From Streptomyces sp. CB02980 (GTDB lineage: Bacteria; Actinomycetota; Actinomycetes; Streptomycetales; Streptomycetaceae), in assembly GCF_014451325.2 (NCBI RefSeq), contig NZ_JACSCH020000012.1, positions 241,279 to 305,278 of the forward strand: 64,000 nt of DNA, written 5' to 3'. The position numbers were made by a program, and so were the translations under genes. Positions 26,823-34,818 of the stretch are shown one piece after another. The notes beneath the pieces were generated by a model that saw only the letters and a program-made list of their open reading frames with translations, was not told the origin of the DNA and ran no database searches. Each line of letters starts with the position of its first letter. The first letter of the stretch is position 1.

Positions 26823-29810
26823 TCAGCGGCCGTGGTCTCGGAGGCGGCCCACTCGCTCGCGGTCGGCACGGAGCTCGGCACGGAGAAGCCGCGAGAGGGG
26901 GGTGACGAGACGGCGGGCCAACTCGTCGAGGTGGGTGGGTGATTCGGGGTCGGCGGGGCCCGGGGCGGCGGTGCGCTGCACGGACGGTGAGGGCGCGGCC
27001 GGGGCCGTCCGGGTGACCGTGGTGGCGGCGCGCGGCGCGGGTGCGGCGGGGGCGGGAGCAGGGGCGGCCGAGGTCCGTTGGAGCGGGGTGGGGGTGACCA
27101 CGGGGACGGCCGGCGCGGGCGTCGCCGTCGGGGTCGCCCCGGTGGCGGGCTGACGCTGGACCACCGGCCGCGCGACGGGCCGCGCGGCGGACGGCCGGGC
27201 GAGGGGGACGACGGGACGGGGAGAGCCCTGGGGTGCGACCGTGCCGCTGCGGGGCGGAGCGGCGGGAGCGCGCTGAACGGTCGGGGAGGGGGCGGCGGTC
27301 GGCGTGAAGAGAGGAACGGCGGGGGGCGTCGCGGGCACGGGTACGGGCTGCCGGCGGCCGGGCGCGGCGGGGAGAGCCGGGGTGCTGGAGGGGGTGCTCG
27401 CGCTGCTCGGCAGGCTCGGGGTGAGCGGACGGGCGGTGGCGAGCGGATGGACGGCCCGCCGCTGCACCGTGGGCGCGGTGGCGCGGGGGAGGTCGGTGAC
27501 GGTGACGACGGGCGGCTGCGCGGGAGCGGGAGTGGTGACGGGGGTGCGCGGGCCGGTGGGCACCGTGGACGCGGGGGAGTCGGCAGGGACCTGAGGCCGC
27601 GGTGCGGCCGTGGCGCGCTGGACCGGGGGAGGAGTCGATGGGGCCGGGACGGGGGCGTGAGGCACGGCGGCGGTCGACGGCACGGCGGGTACGTTCGCGA
27701 CGGGTGCCGTGGGGACCACCGGCGCCTGGTGCTGGTGCTGGTTCGCGGTCGCCCGTTGCACGGGCGCGGACTCGGCCGACGTCGGGACGGGGTTGGCTGC
27801 CCGAGCGGGCACCTGCGGTCCGACGGGTCCGATCGGTGTGACGGGTCCGATCGGTGTGACGGGCCCAGGGGCGGGCGTGACGGGGTCGCCGGGGGCGGGC
27901 GAGGCCGCCTTGGCCGGAACGGACGACGACGGTGTCGCGGACGCGCGCGCGACCGGCGCGCCGATCGGAGGCCTTCGCGGCGCGGCGTTCGCACGCGATA
28001 CCGGCGCGTCGGCGGTGGCGCGCTGAACGGGGGCGCCGAGTCCGGGCCGGGCCGGGGGAGTCGGCGGGGTGGCAGGCGTGACGGGGGTGGATGCGGGCGC
28101 CCGTGCGACCAGGGGCGCAGGAGCGGTCGGGCCTGCCTGAGACTTCGGTGAGGTGGGCCGTACAGGCGCGGCCTGAGCCGTGGGCGCAGCGGTGTCCGGG
28201 ATCGCCGGGGAGGCCGTCGTCGCGGGACGTACCGGCGCGGTCGAAGGCGCGGGCGCGGCGACGGGTGCCGGAGCCGACGGGCGCGCGGGAGAGGCGGAGC
28301 CGGGCGTGGGCGACGCGCCCGCCGGGGGGACGGACGTGACGGGGGTCCGGGCCTCTGGGGTCGACGGAGTCACGGGGTTTCCTGCGGGGGAGGCGGACCT
28401 GGCGACGGTTCGGGCCACCGGAGGCGCCGGAGCCTCCGGGGTCGACGAGGTCGCCGTGGTCGAAGGGGTCGACGGAATCGCGGCGGCCGCGGGGGAGGAG
28501 GAACGCGCGGCGCTTCGGGCCACCGGGGTGGCCGGAGTCGCCGGGCGCACCGGCGCGGTGGGTCCGTTCTTGGGACCCTCTGCCACAGGACCGGCGGGCG
28601 CGGCGGGACTGGCCTTCGGCGCCGGCGCCGTGGAACCAGCGGGCGCAGGTGCCGACGACTGCCGTGTCGAAGGGCTCGCCCGAGGTGCCGACACCTCCGG
28701 AGTCGCCGGGACCGCCGGAGCCACCGGCGGCGTCGACGCCGTCGTGTTCCAGTCGGCGCCCGGTGCGCGCCGCGAGCGGCGTACGGGCGCGCGGCGCTGC
28801 ACTGGAGTGCCGGGCGTGAGGCCGGGAGTCCCGGGCCCGCCGGGGGAAGCGGGACCCGGGACGTTCTGGGGCCGACCGGCAGCCGAGGGCTCCGGTGCGG
28901 CGGTGTCGGGCGCATCCGTGGGACGCGCCCCGTTCTCGGGCGTACGGGCGGGGGTCGCTGTCCGCCGGCCCGGCGCCGTGCCGGGCCCGACCGCGTCCGC
29001 GGGGCGCGCGGCACCGGCCGGAGCCAGTTGCCGCGGCGGCTGCACGGGCCGTGCGGAGACCAGCGGCGACCGCCGAACGGGCGCTGGTTGTACGGGTCGT
29101 GGCCGGGTGGAACTGTCGGAAGGTCGCGTGGTCCCGGCCGCACCGACCGTGGGCGCGGACGCCGGAGCAACCGGGTCGTCCGTCCCGCCGGTGGCCACGG
29201 CGGCACGCTGGACGGCGGGAGGCGCCGAGTGAGGCGCACCCGAGACGGCGCCCACGGTCCCTGCCTCGCGCGTCGCGCCGCCACCCCGTACCGGAGCGGC
29301 CGCAGCCTTCCCCCGTACGGGGCGAGGCGTCCGCGCCGGGCGGACGACCGGCGGCGTCGCGGGCACACGCTGCACAGTCGCAGCCGTCTCCTGGCCCGAT
29401 CCCGCCGAACCTGCCGGACCCGTCGATCCCGACGGACCTGCCGCACCCGCCACCGGCAACCGCAGCCCCGGCAGCTCCGCCCCCTCGGAGCGCCCCGCCG
29501 ACTCCCGCTCCACGGGCAGGGGCACCGCCCGTACCGCGTCGAGCATGACGCCGCCCGGTGCGTCCGGCACCGCCCCGTGGCCGAGGTCGCTCTGGAAGGA
29601 GGGGTTCCAGTGGGTCGCGAGCGACGCGGAGAAGCCGTACTCCGCGACGGTCCGCGGACCCGCGGCCAGGACCCGCTGCACGGGCGGCAACGCCCGCCAC
29701 GCGTCCCCGGACGCCGCCGTCGGTGCGACGGACGCCGAGCTCTCCTCGCGTACACCGGATTCCGCGCCCCGCGCGTTCCGCGTCCGCGCCGTCCGCCACT
29801 TCTCGAACAT
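26823..29810 (-). CDS. Very long Pro/Ala/Val-rich low-complexity protein in the tape-measure position
   Basis: 995 residues from ATG 29808-29810 (MFEKWRTART), with GGAGGGG about 9 nt upstream. A conserved-looking head (ALPPVQRVLAAGPRTVAEYG, THWNPSFQSDLGHGAVP) is followed by some 850 residues of Pro/Ala/Thr/Val-rich sequence containing about a dozen VQR-type motifs, and a helical C-terminus (HLDELARRLVTPLSRLLRAE). It sits between the chaperone-slot genes and tube 2, where contractile phages encode the tape measure. It is not the coiled-coil type usual for that role, so tape measure, scaffold or loaded effector all remain possible. Codon bias is the same as its neighbours and the opposite strand is also open, a by-product of composition. 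Confidence 0.75.
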   Translation of the reverse strand: MFEKWRTARTRNARGAESGVREESSASVAPTAASGDAWRALPPVQRVLAAGPRTVAEYGFSASLATHWNPSFQSDLGHGAVPDAPGGVMLDAVRAVPLPVERESAGRSEGAELPGLRLPVAGAAGPSGSTGPAGSAGSGQETAATVQRVPATPPVVRPARTPRPVRGKAAAAPVRGGGATREAGTVGAVSGAPHSAPPAVQRAAVATGGTDDPVAPASAPTVGAAGTTRPSDSSTRPRPVQPAPVRRSPLVSARPVQPPRQLAPAGAARPADAVGPGTAPGRRTATPARTPENGARPTDAPDTAAPEPSAAGRPQNVPGPASPGGPGTPGLTPGTPVQRRAPVRRSRRAPGADWNTTASTPPVAPAVPATPEVSAPRASPSTRQSSAPAPAGSTAPAPKASPAAPAGPVAEGPKNGPTAPVRPATPATPVARSAARSSSPAAAAIPSTPSTTATSSTPEAPAPPVARTVARSASPAGNPVTPSTPEARTPVTSVPPAGASPTPGSASPARPSAPAPVAAPAPSTAPVRPATTASPAIPDTAAPTAQAAPVRPTSPKSQAGPTAPAPLVARAPASTPVTPATPPTPPARPGLGAPVQRATADAPVSRANAAPRRPPIGAPVARASATPSSSVPAKAASPAPGDPVTPAPGPVTPIGPVTPIGPVGPQVPARAANPVPTSAESAPVQRATANQHQHQAPVVPTAPVANVPAVPSTAAVPHAPVPAPSTPPPVQRATAAPRPQVPADSPASTVPTGPRTPVTTPAPAQPPVVTVTDLPRATAPTVQRRAVHPLATARPLTPSLPSSASTPSSTPALPAAPGRRQPVPVPATPPAVPLFTPTAAPSPTVQRAPAAPPRSGTVAPQGSPRPVVPLARPSAARPVARPVVQRQPATGATPTATPAPAVPVVTPTPLQRTSAAPAPAPAAPAPRAATTVTRTAPAAPSPSVQRTAAPGPADPESPTHLDELARRLVTPLSRLLRAELRADRERVGRLRDHGR

Positions 29811-29849
29811 CCCCACAGTCCCCTCCAACCTCCTTTCCCTGTACTGCCG

Positions 29850-30002
29850 TTACGCCTGCGACCGCTCCACCAGTGACGCCACCTGAGCCACGTACCTCCG
29901 TCGGTCGGCGTGCTCCAGATCGAGGATGTCGTCCATGCCCCAGTGGAAGTGGAAGGCGAGGTACGCGGTCTCCTCCTCGATCCGGTCGGCCGCGTACGTC
30001 AC
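29850..30002 (-). CDS. Small DUF6760-like protein of the injection-system operon
   Basis: 50 residues from GTG 30000-30002 (VTYAADRIEEETAYLAFHF, then LDLEHADRRRYVAQVASL), matching a small family found in actinobacterial eCIS operons as I recall it. The start codon overlaps the stop of the preceding gene (GTGA) in the -1 frame. With that gene it occupies the place of the tail assembly chaperone pair of phages. An upstream start in the same frame would overlap the preceding gene and has no ribosome site. Confidence 0.7.
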   Translation of the reverse strand: MTYAADRIEEETAYLAFHFHWGMDDILDLEHADRRRYVAQVASLVERSQA

Positions 30003-30418
30003 GATTCCCCCAGGCGGCTCCCGGCCAGCTCGACCTCGAAGGACTCCTCGCAGTGCGGGCACGCCACGGCGGCCCGGGTGTGGCCCTCCGCGTTGATCTG
30101 CCGGTAGAAGTCCTGGAGGAACGCCAGGTCGGAGGCGAACATGTTCTCCACCGTCCCGTCGTGGACCGACGGGAGCGTGCCGAGCCGGGTGATGACCCGG
30201 CCGAGCAGCACCACGGACAGGTACGCCGGGTTCTCGCGGACCCGGATGTCGCGCAGCGGGAGCAGCTCGTCCCGGGCCGTGGCCAGCCGCATCGCCCCGT
30301 TGCGGTGCACGGTGCCCGCCTCGTCGACGAACCCGCGCGGCAGCTCGAACTCGAACTCCGTGCGGAGCGGCTCCTGTGGGCGGCCCTGCTGCGTGCCCGC
30401 CGATCCCTCGCGTCGCAT
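29999..30418 (-). CDS. Tail assembly (chaperone-slot) protein with a CxxC motif
   Basis: 139 residues; its ATG shares one base with the tube 1 stop (TGATG). The core FEFELPRGFVDEAGTVHRNG, RLATARDELLPLRD, LLGRVITRLG is seen in phage tail assembly proteins of actinobacterial eCIS loci. The C-terminus has CPHC followed by a beta strand, a half zinc site. It ends with a run of five G just before the stop and overlaps the 50-residue gene in the -1 frame, the organisation of phage gpG/gpGT-type chaperones. Confidence 0.75.
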   Translation of the reverse strand: MRREGSAGTQQGRPQEPLRTEFEFELPRGFVDEAGTVHRNGAMRLATARDELLPLRDIRVRENPAYLSVVLLGRVITRLGTLPSVHDGTVENMFASDLAFLQDFYRQINAEGHTRAAVACPHCEESFEVELAGSRLGES

Positions 30419-30861
30419 CAGCCGAGCGTCAGCTCTTCGAAGGTGATGGTGACCTGCTCGGTGAGGGCCGCGGCGTCGCCGGCCTTCGTCGCGCTCAACT
30501 CCACCTTGGTGCACCAGGCGTTGCGCAGGTTGTACCGCTTGACCTCGGTGAGCTGGTAGTCCAGGAAGATGATGGACGCGTCCTTGCGGGCCGAGCCCAT
30601 GTCGCCGGCGATGGACGACGTGATCCACTCGGTGAACGCGGCGGACTGGGTCGCACCACGGGTCACCGTGCACTCACCGGCCTTCTTCACGCCGGGGAGC
30701 TTCTTGATGATCGGCTTGCCGTCCGCCGAGACCTGCTGGAACTCGATGACGTCCTGCTCCATCGAGAGGCCGCTGATCTCCTGCAGGGTCTCGACCATGA
30801 CGCCGTCGATCTGCAGGCCGAAATTGTGGGTGGTGAGGGCGTCACCGGTGTCGAGGGACAT
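30418..30861 (-). CDS. Main tail tube protein (gp19-like) of the injection system
   Basis: 147 residues, ATG 30859-30861 after AGGAGTG. Tube fold hallmarks: NFGLQIDGVMVETLQEISGL, IEFQQVSADGKPIIKKLPGV, ECTVTRGATQS, LRNAWCTKVELSA. It is placed directly after the sheath gene as in Pvc/Afp systems and should form the inner tube that the sheath drives out. The 105-nt gap between sheath stop and this start contains no clear terminator, so the two are probably cotranscribed with expression set by separate ribosome sites. Confidence 0.92.
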   Translation of the reverse strand: MSLDTGDALTTHNFGLQIDGVMVETLQEISGLSMEQDVIEFQQVSADGKPIIKKLPGVKKAGECTVTRGATQSAAFTEWITSSIAGDMGSARKDASIIFLDYQLTEVKRYNLRNAWCTKVELSATKAGDAAALTEQVTITFEELTLG

Positions 30862-30966
30862 GGGGGTTCACTCCTGTTCGAGGGGCGGATCCGGGCGCGG
30901 CAGGCGCACGGACCCGGGGCCGGAAGGGCGGGGAGACGAGCGGGACGGAGGGCGGGGAGGGGAGGA

Positions 30967-32559
30967 CTACTCCTCCAGCTCGCCCCCGCCGCCCTGGATC
31001 TGCGCGAGCCGGAAGACCACGAACTCGGCCGGCTTCACCGGGGCGATGCCGATCTCGCAGACCACACGGCCGAGGTCGACCGACTCCGGCGGGTTGGTCT
31101 CCGCGTCGCACTTCACGTAGAAGGCGTCCTCGGCGCGCTGGCCGAACAGCGCGCCCTGGCGCCACTCGTTGACGAGGAAGGCGGAGATGTTGCGGCGGAT
31201 ACGGGCCCACAGCGAAGGGTCGTTGGGCTCGAAGACGACCCACTGCGTCCCGACGAGGATCGACTCCTCGAGGTAGTTGAAGTAGCGGCGGACGTTCAGG
31301 TAGCGCCACGCCGGGTCGGAGGCCAGCGTCCGCGCGCCCCACACCCGGATGCCCCGGCCGGGGAAGGCGCGGATGCAGTTCACGCCGATCGGGTTGAGCA
31401 GGTCCTGCTCGCCGCGCGTGATCTGGAGCTCCAGGTCGACCGCGCCGCGCACGATCTCGTTGGCGGGGGCCTTGTGGACACCGCGCTCGGCGTCGTTGCG
31501 CGCCCAGACGCCGGCCATGTGGCCGGACGGCGGAACCACCCGGGTCTGGCCGCTCGCCGGGTCGAAGGCCTTGATCCACGGGTAGTAGAGGGCCGCGTAC
31601 GGGGAGTCGTAACCGGCGATCTCCTGGCGCCACTTGCGGATGTCGCGGGCGTTCAGCGACGGCGGCGGGTCGAGGATCGCCATCCGGTCGCCCATCAGCT
31701 CGCAGTGGGCGATGAGACCGATCTGGACGGCCTTGACCTGCTCCAGGTCGATGAGCCCCTGCTGGTAGGCGGCCATCAGGTCGGGCACCGCGACCATGTT
31801 GATCTCGTCGTACGCCTCCAGGCCGCCGAAGCCGGTGCGGTCCGCGGAGTCGCCGATGAACTGCCCGGACTCCAGGGCGGCGGCGACGTCGGCGCTCGCG
31901 TCGACCTGAGCCGGGATCCGCGCCGGCGGGGCGAGCGTCACGGACTGCGCGTCGGGCCTGGCGAGCTGCCCGCCGGCCGCGGCCTCCTCCAGGACGATCG
32001 TCTTGGAACGCTGCTTGACCTGCGCGACCACGTAGTTGCGGGCGCTCTTCTTGGCGGAGGCGTCGAAGCTCTCGACGACCTTCTCGCCGTCCTTGACGAC
32101 CAGCTTGAAGCGCTCGGCCTCGCCCTCGACGTCCTGCACCTCGACGGTGAGCGCCCCGCCCGCCTCGGAGCCGGCCGTGATCGCGGCGACCTTGAAGGTG
32201 CCGAGCGCGACGGCCTCACCGGCGACGAGCTGCGGCGCGGCGGCGGCTGCCGACGCGGCGGCCGATCCGACGGCGCGCGTGGCGCCCTGCGCGTCGCCAC
32301 CGCCGACGCGCACGACGTACGCGGCGGTGCCGCCGTTGTTGAAGAACCCGTACACGGAGTGGGCGAGGTAGTACCCGTCCGTGAAGTCACCGAACGACGC
32401 CACGTACTGGGACCAGTTGGTGACGAGCACGGGCTCGTTGAGCGGCCCGACGGGCGCGAGCCCGACGAACGCGGCGACAGAGGTTCCGAGGCCCTCGATG
32501 GGACGGGAGCCGCTGGCGACTTCCTCGACGTAGACGCCGGGGGACAGGTACGTGGGCAT
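30967..32559 (-). CDS. Contractile tail sheath protein
   Basis: 530 residues, ATG 32557-32559, ribosome site GAGGAG. The N-terminus LSPGVYVEEVASGSRPIEG is the hallmark of phage and eCIS sheath proteins, and the C-terminal sheath domain is complete (GIRVWGARTLASDPAWRYLNVRR, YLEESILVGTQWVVFEPND, FYVKCDAETNPPE, EIGIAPVKPAEFVVFR). A 100-residue insertion (~100-220, Ala-rich then KFKVAAIT... type beta region) is the variable surface domain. It is first gene of the structural operon running to 19472; a single sheath gene is typical of Streptomyces systems. Confidence 0.95.
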   Translation of the reverse strand: MPTYLSPGVYVEEVASGSRPIEGLGTSVAAFVGLAPVGPLNEPVLVTNWSQYVASFGDFTDGYYLAHSVYGFFNNGGTAAYVVRVGGGDAQGATRAVGSAAASAAAAAPQLVAGEAVALGTFKVAAITAGSEAGGALTVEVQDVEGEAERFKLVVKDGEKVVESFDASAKKSARNYVVAQVKQRSKTIVLEEAAAGGQLARPDAQSVTLAPPARIPAQVDASADVAAALESGQFIGDSADRTGFGGLEAYDEINMVAVPDLMAAYQQGLIDLEQVKAVQIGLIAHCELMGDRMAILDPPPSLNARDIRKWRQEIAGYDSPYAALYYPWIKAFDPASGQTRVVPPSGHMAGVWARNDAERGVHKAPANEIVRGAVDLELQITRGEQDLLNPIGVNCIRAFPGRGIRVWGARTLASDPAWRYLNVRRYFNYLEESILVGTQWVVFEPNDPSLWARIRRNISAFLVNEWRQGALFGQRAEDAFYVKCDAETNPPESVDLGRVVCEIGIAPVKPAEFVVFRLAQIQGGGGELEE

Positions 32560-32839
32560 GGTGCGTGTTCTCCTCGGAGAGCGTGGTTCTGCGGAATGCG
32601 GTGACTCTGCGGTGTCACAGCGTGGGGCGTGCGGTTGCCCGCGTCCGGCGTGCTGCGGTGCGTCGACCTCGTCCCGCTCGCCCTCCCCCCGACCGTGGAC
32701 AGCGGTCGTACGCCTCCGACTCTCGCCGAGCCGCGCCGCCCCGAGCAGGGGAGAAGGGGCGCTCACGAGGGCAGGGCCGATTGCCCTCGCGGACATCGGA
32801 CACCCGCCCGTCCGACCCGTGGTCCGTGCGGCCCGGCCC

Positions 32840-32918
32840 CGCGGTTCGTACGGGCGGCCCCGCGCACTTCCACGGCCCGACCTCGCGGTTCGCACGGCCG
32901 GAAGCCCGCGGTTCGCAC
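32840..32918 (+). repeat. Three direct repeats CGCGGTTCG(T/C)AC in the injection-system promoter region
   Basis: Copies start at 32840, 32884 and 32907. The first two extend to CGCGGTTCG(T/C)ACGG. Starts are 44 and 23 bp apart, close to four and two helical turns, so proteins bound there would lie on about the same face. They are 133-211 bp from the plus-strand start and about 280-360 bp from the sheath start. Confidence 0.6.
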
Positions 32919-33038
32919 CCCCGAGTCCCCGGCCCCGGCCGCTGCGGCACCCCCCACCGCGGCCGACGGGCTGCCGGGGCACGCCACGCTGCCCCCGAGC
33001 AGGGACTTTCGGGCAGCCCGACACCCTGCCCGCGCCCT

Positions 33039-33050
33039 TAACGTTCGCCC
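33039..33050 (+). promoter_or_regulatory. Leaderless-type -10 for the bitopic membrane protein gene
   Basis: TAACGT (33039-33044) lies exactly at -12 to -7 if transcription starts at the A of the ATG at 33051. There is no Shine-Dalgarno sequence before that ATG or the in-frame ATG at 33057. A matching -35 is poor. Confidence 0.35.
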
Positions 33051-34724
33051 ATGACCATGTGGACCTCTCTGGACCCGGCCGAGGTGACCGTCGAGCCCGG
33101 AGCACGGGCCGGCGCCCGACTGCGGGTGCGGAACACCGGCGACACCGTCGAGGAATACCGCCTCTCGCTCGTCGGCAAACCCTCGGGCTGGTCCCGGATC
33201 GAGCCGGACGTGCTCCGCCTCTACCCGGGCAGCGAGGGGACCGCCGAGATCTCCTTCGCCCCGCCCCGCTCCTCGGACGTGGAGGCCGGGCCCCTCGCGT
33301 ACGGCATCCGTGTCGACCCCCGGGAGAGCTCCGGCGCCCGCGACGTCGTGGAGGGCCGGCTGACCATCACGCCCTTCACCGAGACGCGCGCCGAACTGCT
33401 GCCGCCCGCCCTGCTCGGCCGCTTCCGCGGGCGGGCCCGTATCGCCGTGGACAACCTCGGCAACACCCCGCTGACCGCGTCCCTCGTGGCGCGCGACGAG
33501 GCGAACCGGCTCACCTTCGACGTACGGCCGAACGCCGTGCAGATAGCCCCGGGCCGCGCCGCCTTCGGTGACCTCGTGGTGCGGCCGCAGGCCGTGCGAT
33601 GGACCGGCGCCGAGGAGTCGCACCGGTTCACCGTGGCCGTCCGACGGGCCGGCGACGACACCACCCTCGACCTCGACGCCACCTTCGACCAGCGCCCCGT
33701 CTTCGGGAACTGGCTCGTCGTGGCGGGCGGACTCCTGCTGACCGCCGTGATCGCGTTCATCGTGCTCTGGATCAACTTCTCTCCGAAGGTCGTCAGCGCG
33801 GCGAAGGATCTCCGGGCGACCAACGCGCCCCGGCCCGCGCCGCAGGGCACCGGCGACGCGCTCCCCGACGCGCCGCCTCCGCCCGGCGGGACCGGAGGAC
33901 CCACCCCGGGCGAGAAGCCGCCCGGCTCCCTGCCGCCCCTGACGGACGGGGGGTCGCCGGGCGGCGGCGACGGGACGGGTGACGGTCCGGGCGACGGCGG
34001 CGGACCGACCGAAGGCGGCGCACCCGGCGGTGGCGGTGGCGGTGGCGACGGTGGTGGAGGCGGCGGTGCCGACCCGACCGAGGGCGGTCAGGACCCCGGC
34101 GACGGTGACGGTGGCGGGGACCAGAAGCCGCCGCCGCCCCCGCCGGCGCAGCAGCTCACCCTGCCGCCATGGCGCCTCGGCTACCCGAAGGACCTCGTCG
34201 TCGAATTCGCCCAGGAGCGCCTCGCGAGCCTGGGGACGAGCAACGCCTGCACGCTCAAGCCGGGTTGGAACCCGGGTGTGATCGACACCCGGACCCGCGC
34301 CTCCCTCGCCTGCTACCAGCACGCCGTCGTCAATGACGGGATCAAGAACGGCAAGAACTCCGCCGCGATCTTCGACACGGACAATGAGGGCGAGCTGGGC
34401 CGGGCGACCCTCACGTCCCTGTGGGCCCAGCGCATCACGCCCGACTCGGTGAAGAGCGGCGCCAACACCATGCAGACCACCCAGCTGATGGCGGCCTTCT
34501 GGTGGGCCTACAACCGCCAGTCCGACGCCAAGGACCTGGAAAAGGCGCGCTGGTACGCCCAGGCCGGCATCGACTACCTGCGCTCGGACAAGCAGACGAC
34601 CGCCCGGTACAACAGCAGCGTCGCCGACCACATACGCCAGTACCAGGCGGCCGTGGGACTGCCCGTCACCGGCGAGGCCGATTGGAACACGATCCGCAAG
34701 ATGGTCGGCGGCAGCGTCATGTAG
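33051..34724 (+). CDS. Bitopic membrane protein of the injection system: Ig-like domains, one TM helix, Gly/Pro linker, peptidoglycan-binding-like C-terminus
   Basis: 557 residues. Residues 1-225 form two Ig-like/NEW3-type beta domains (VTVEPGARAGARLRVRNTGD, ARIAVDNLGNTPLTASLVA) and there is no signal peptide. A single membrane helix (WLVVAGGLLLTAVIAFIVLW, ~227-247) is followed by a 130-residue Gly/Pro/Asp linker and a C-terminal domain resembling peptidoglycan-binding repeats (FAQERLASLG...ASLACYQ; QYQAAVGLPVTGEADW). Topology would put the Ig domains in the cytoplasm and the C-terminus in the wall. Streptomyces injection systems have a membrane protein, CisA, needed for firing; this is a plausible counterpart, but I cannot confirm orthology. 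It is divergent from the sheath operon. Confidence 0.75.
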   Translation: MTMWTSLDPAEVTVEPGARAGARLRVRNTGDTVEEYRLSLVGKPSGWSRIEPDVLRLYPGSEGTAEISFAPPRSSDVEAGPLAYGIRVDPRESSGARDVVEGRLTITPFTETRAELLPPALLGRFRGRARIAVDNLGNTPLTASLVARDEANRLTFDVRPNAVQIAPGRAAFGDLVVRPQAVRWTGAEESHRFTVAVRRAGDDTTLDLDATFDQRPVFGNWLVVAGGLLLTAVIAFIVLWINFSPKVVSAAKDLRATNAPRPAPQGTGDALPDAPPPPGGTGGPTPGEKPPGSLPPLTDGGSPGGGDGTGDGPGDGGGPTEGGAPGGGGGGGDGGGGGGADPTEGGQDPGDGDGGGDQKPPPPPPAQQLTLPPWRLGYPKDLVVEFAQERLASLGTSNACTLKPGWNPGVIDTRTRASLACYQHAVVNDGIKNGKNSAAIFDTDNEGELGRATLTSLWAQRITPDSVKSGANTMQTTQLMAAFWWAYNRQSDAKDLEKARWYAQAGIDYLRSDKQTTARYNSSVADHIRQYQAAVGLPVTGEADWNTIRKMVGGSVM

Positions 34725-34755
34725 CCGAGCCGAGCCCCAGTGACTCGGCAGCACA

Positions 34756-34792
34756 GGAGAGGGGGCCACCCGCACCGGGTGGCCCCCTCTCC
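34756..34792. terminator. Bidirectional hairpin terminator between convergent genes
   Basis: A perfect 16-bp stem, GGAGAGGGGGCCACCC (34756-34771) with GGGTGGCCCCCTCTCC (34777-34792), has a 5-nt loop GCACC. It lies between the convergent ends of the membrane protein (34724) and the ATPase (34819) and can serve both. Confidence 0.85.
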
Positions 34793-34818
34793 GTCGTCGC
34801 TCCCGCGCTCCGGCGTGG

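Larger units (their letters stand above)
32560..33050. other. 491-bp divergent control region of the injection system
   Basis: No gene is recognisable here. The region lies between the sheath operon (minus) and the bitopic membrane protein (plus). It holds three direct repeats of CGCGGTTCGYAC (32840-32918), a GTGAC-N8-GTCAC inverted repeat (32601-32618) nearer the sheath gene, and a leaderless-type -10 at 33039-33044. Confidence 0.7.

Noticed and set aside
27280..29300. VQR repeats as a CRISPR or minisatellite
   Set aside because: The repeated units are protein motifs at irregular spacing with variable codons, so they are a coding feature.
26323..29799. Long minus-strand frame joining upstream to the LysM adaptor
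   Set aside because: It crosses the tube 2 and Pro-rich genes in another frame with Arg/His/Pro-rich sequence. The LysM protein has its own start at 26322, adjacent to the tube 2 stop.
34010..34140. GGTGGC-type repeats as a possible repeat element or CRISPR-like array
   Set aside because: They encode the Gly-rich linker of the membrane protein and have no spacer-repeat periodicity.
32763..34775. Long minus-strand frame across the bitopic membrane protein gene
   Set aside because: No recognisable domain, composition typical of antisense, and the plus-strand gene has clear Ig-like, membrane and wall-binding features.
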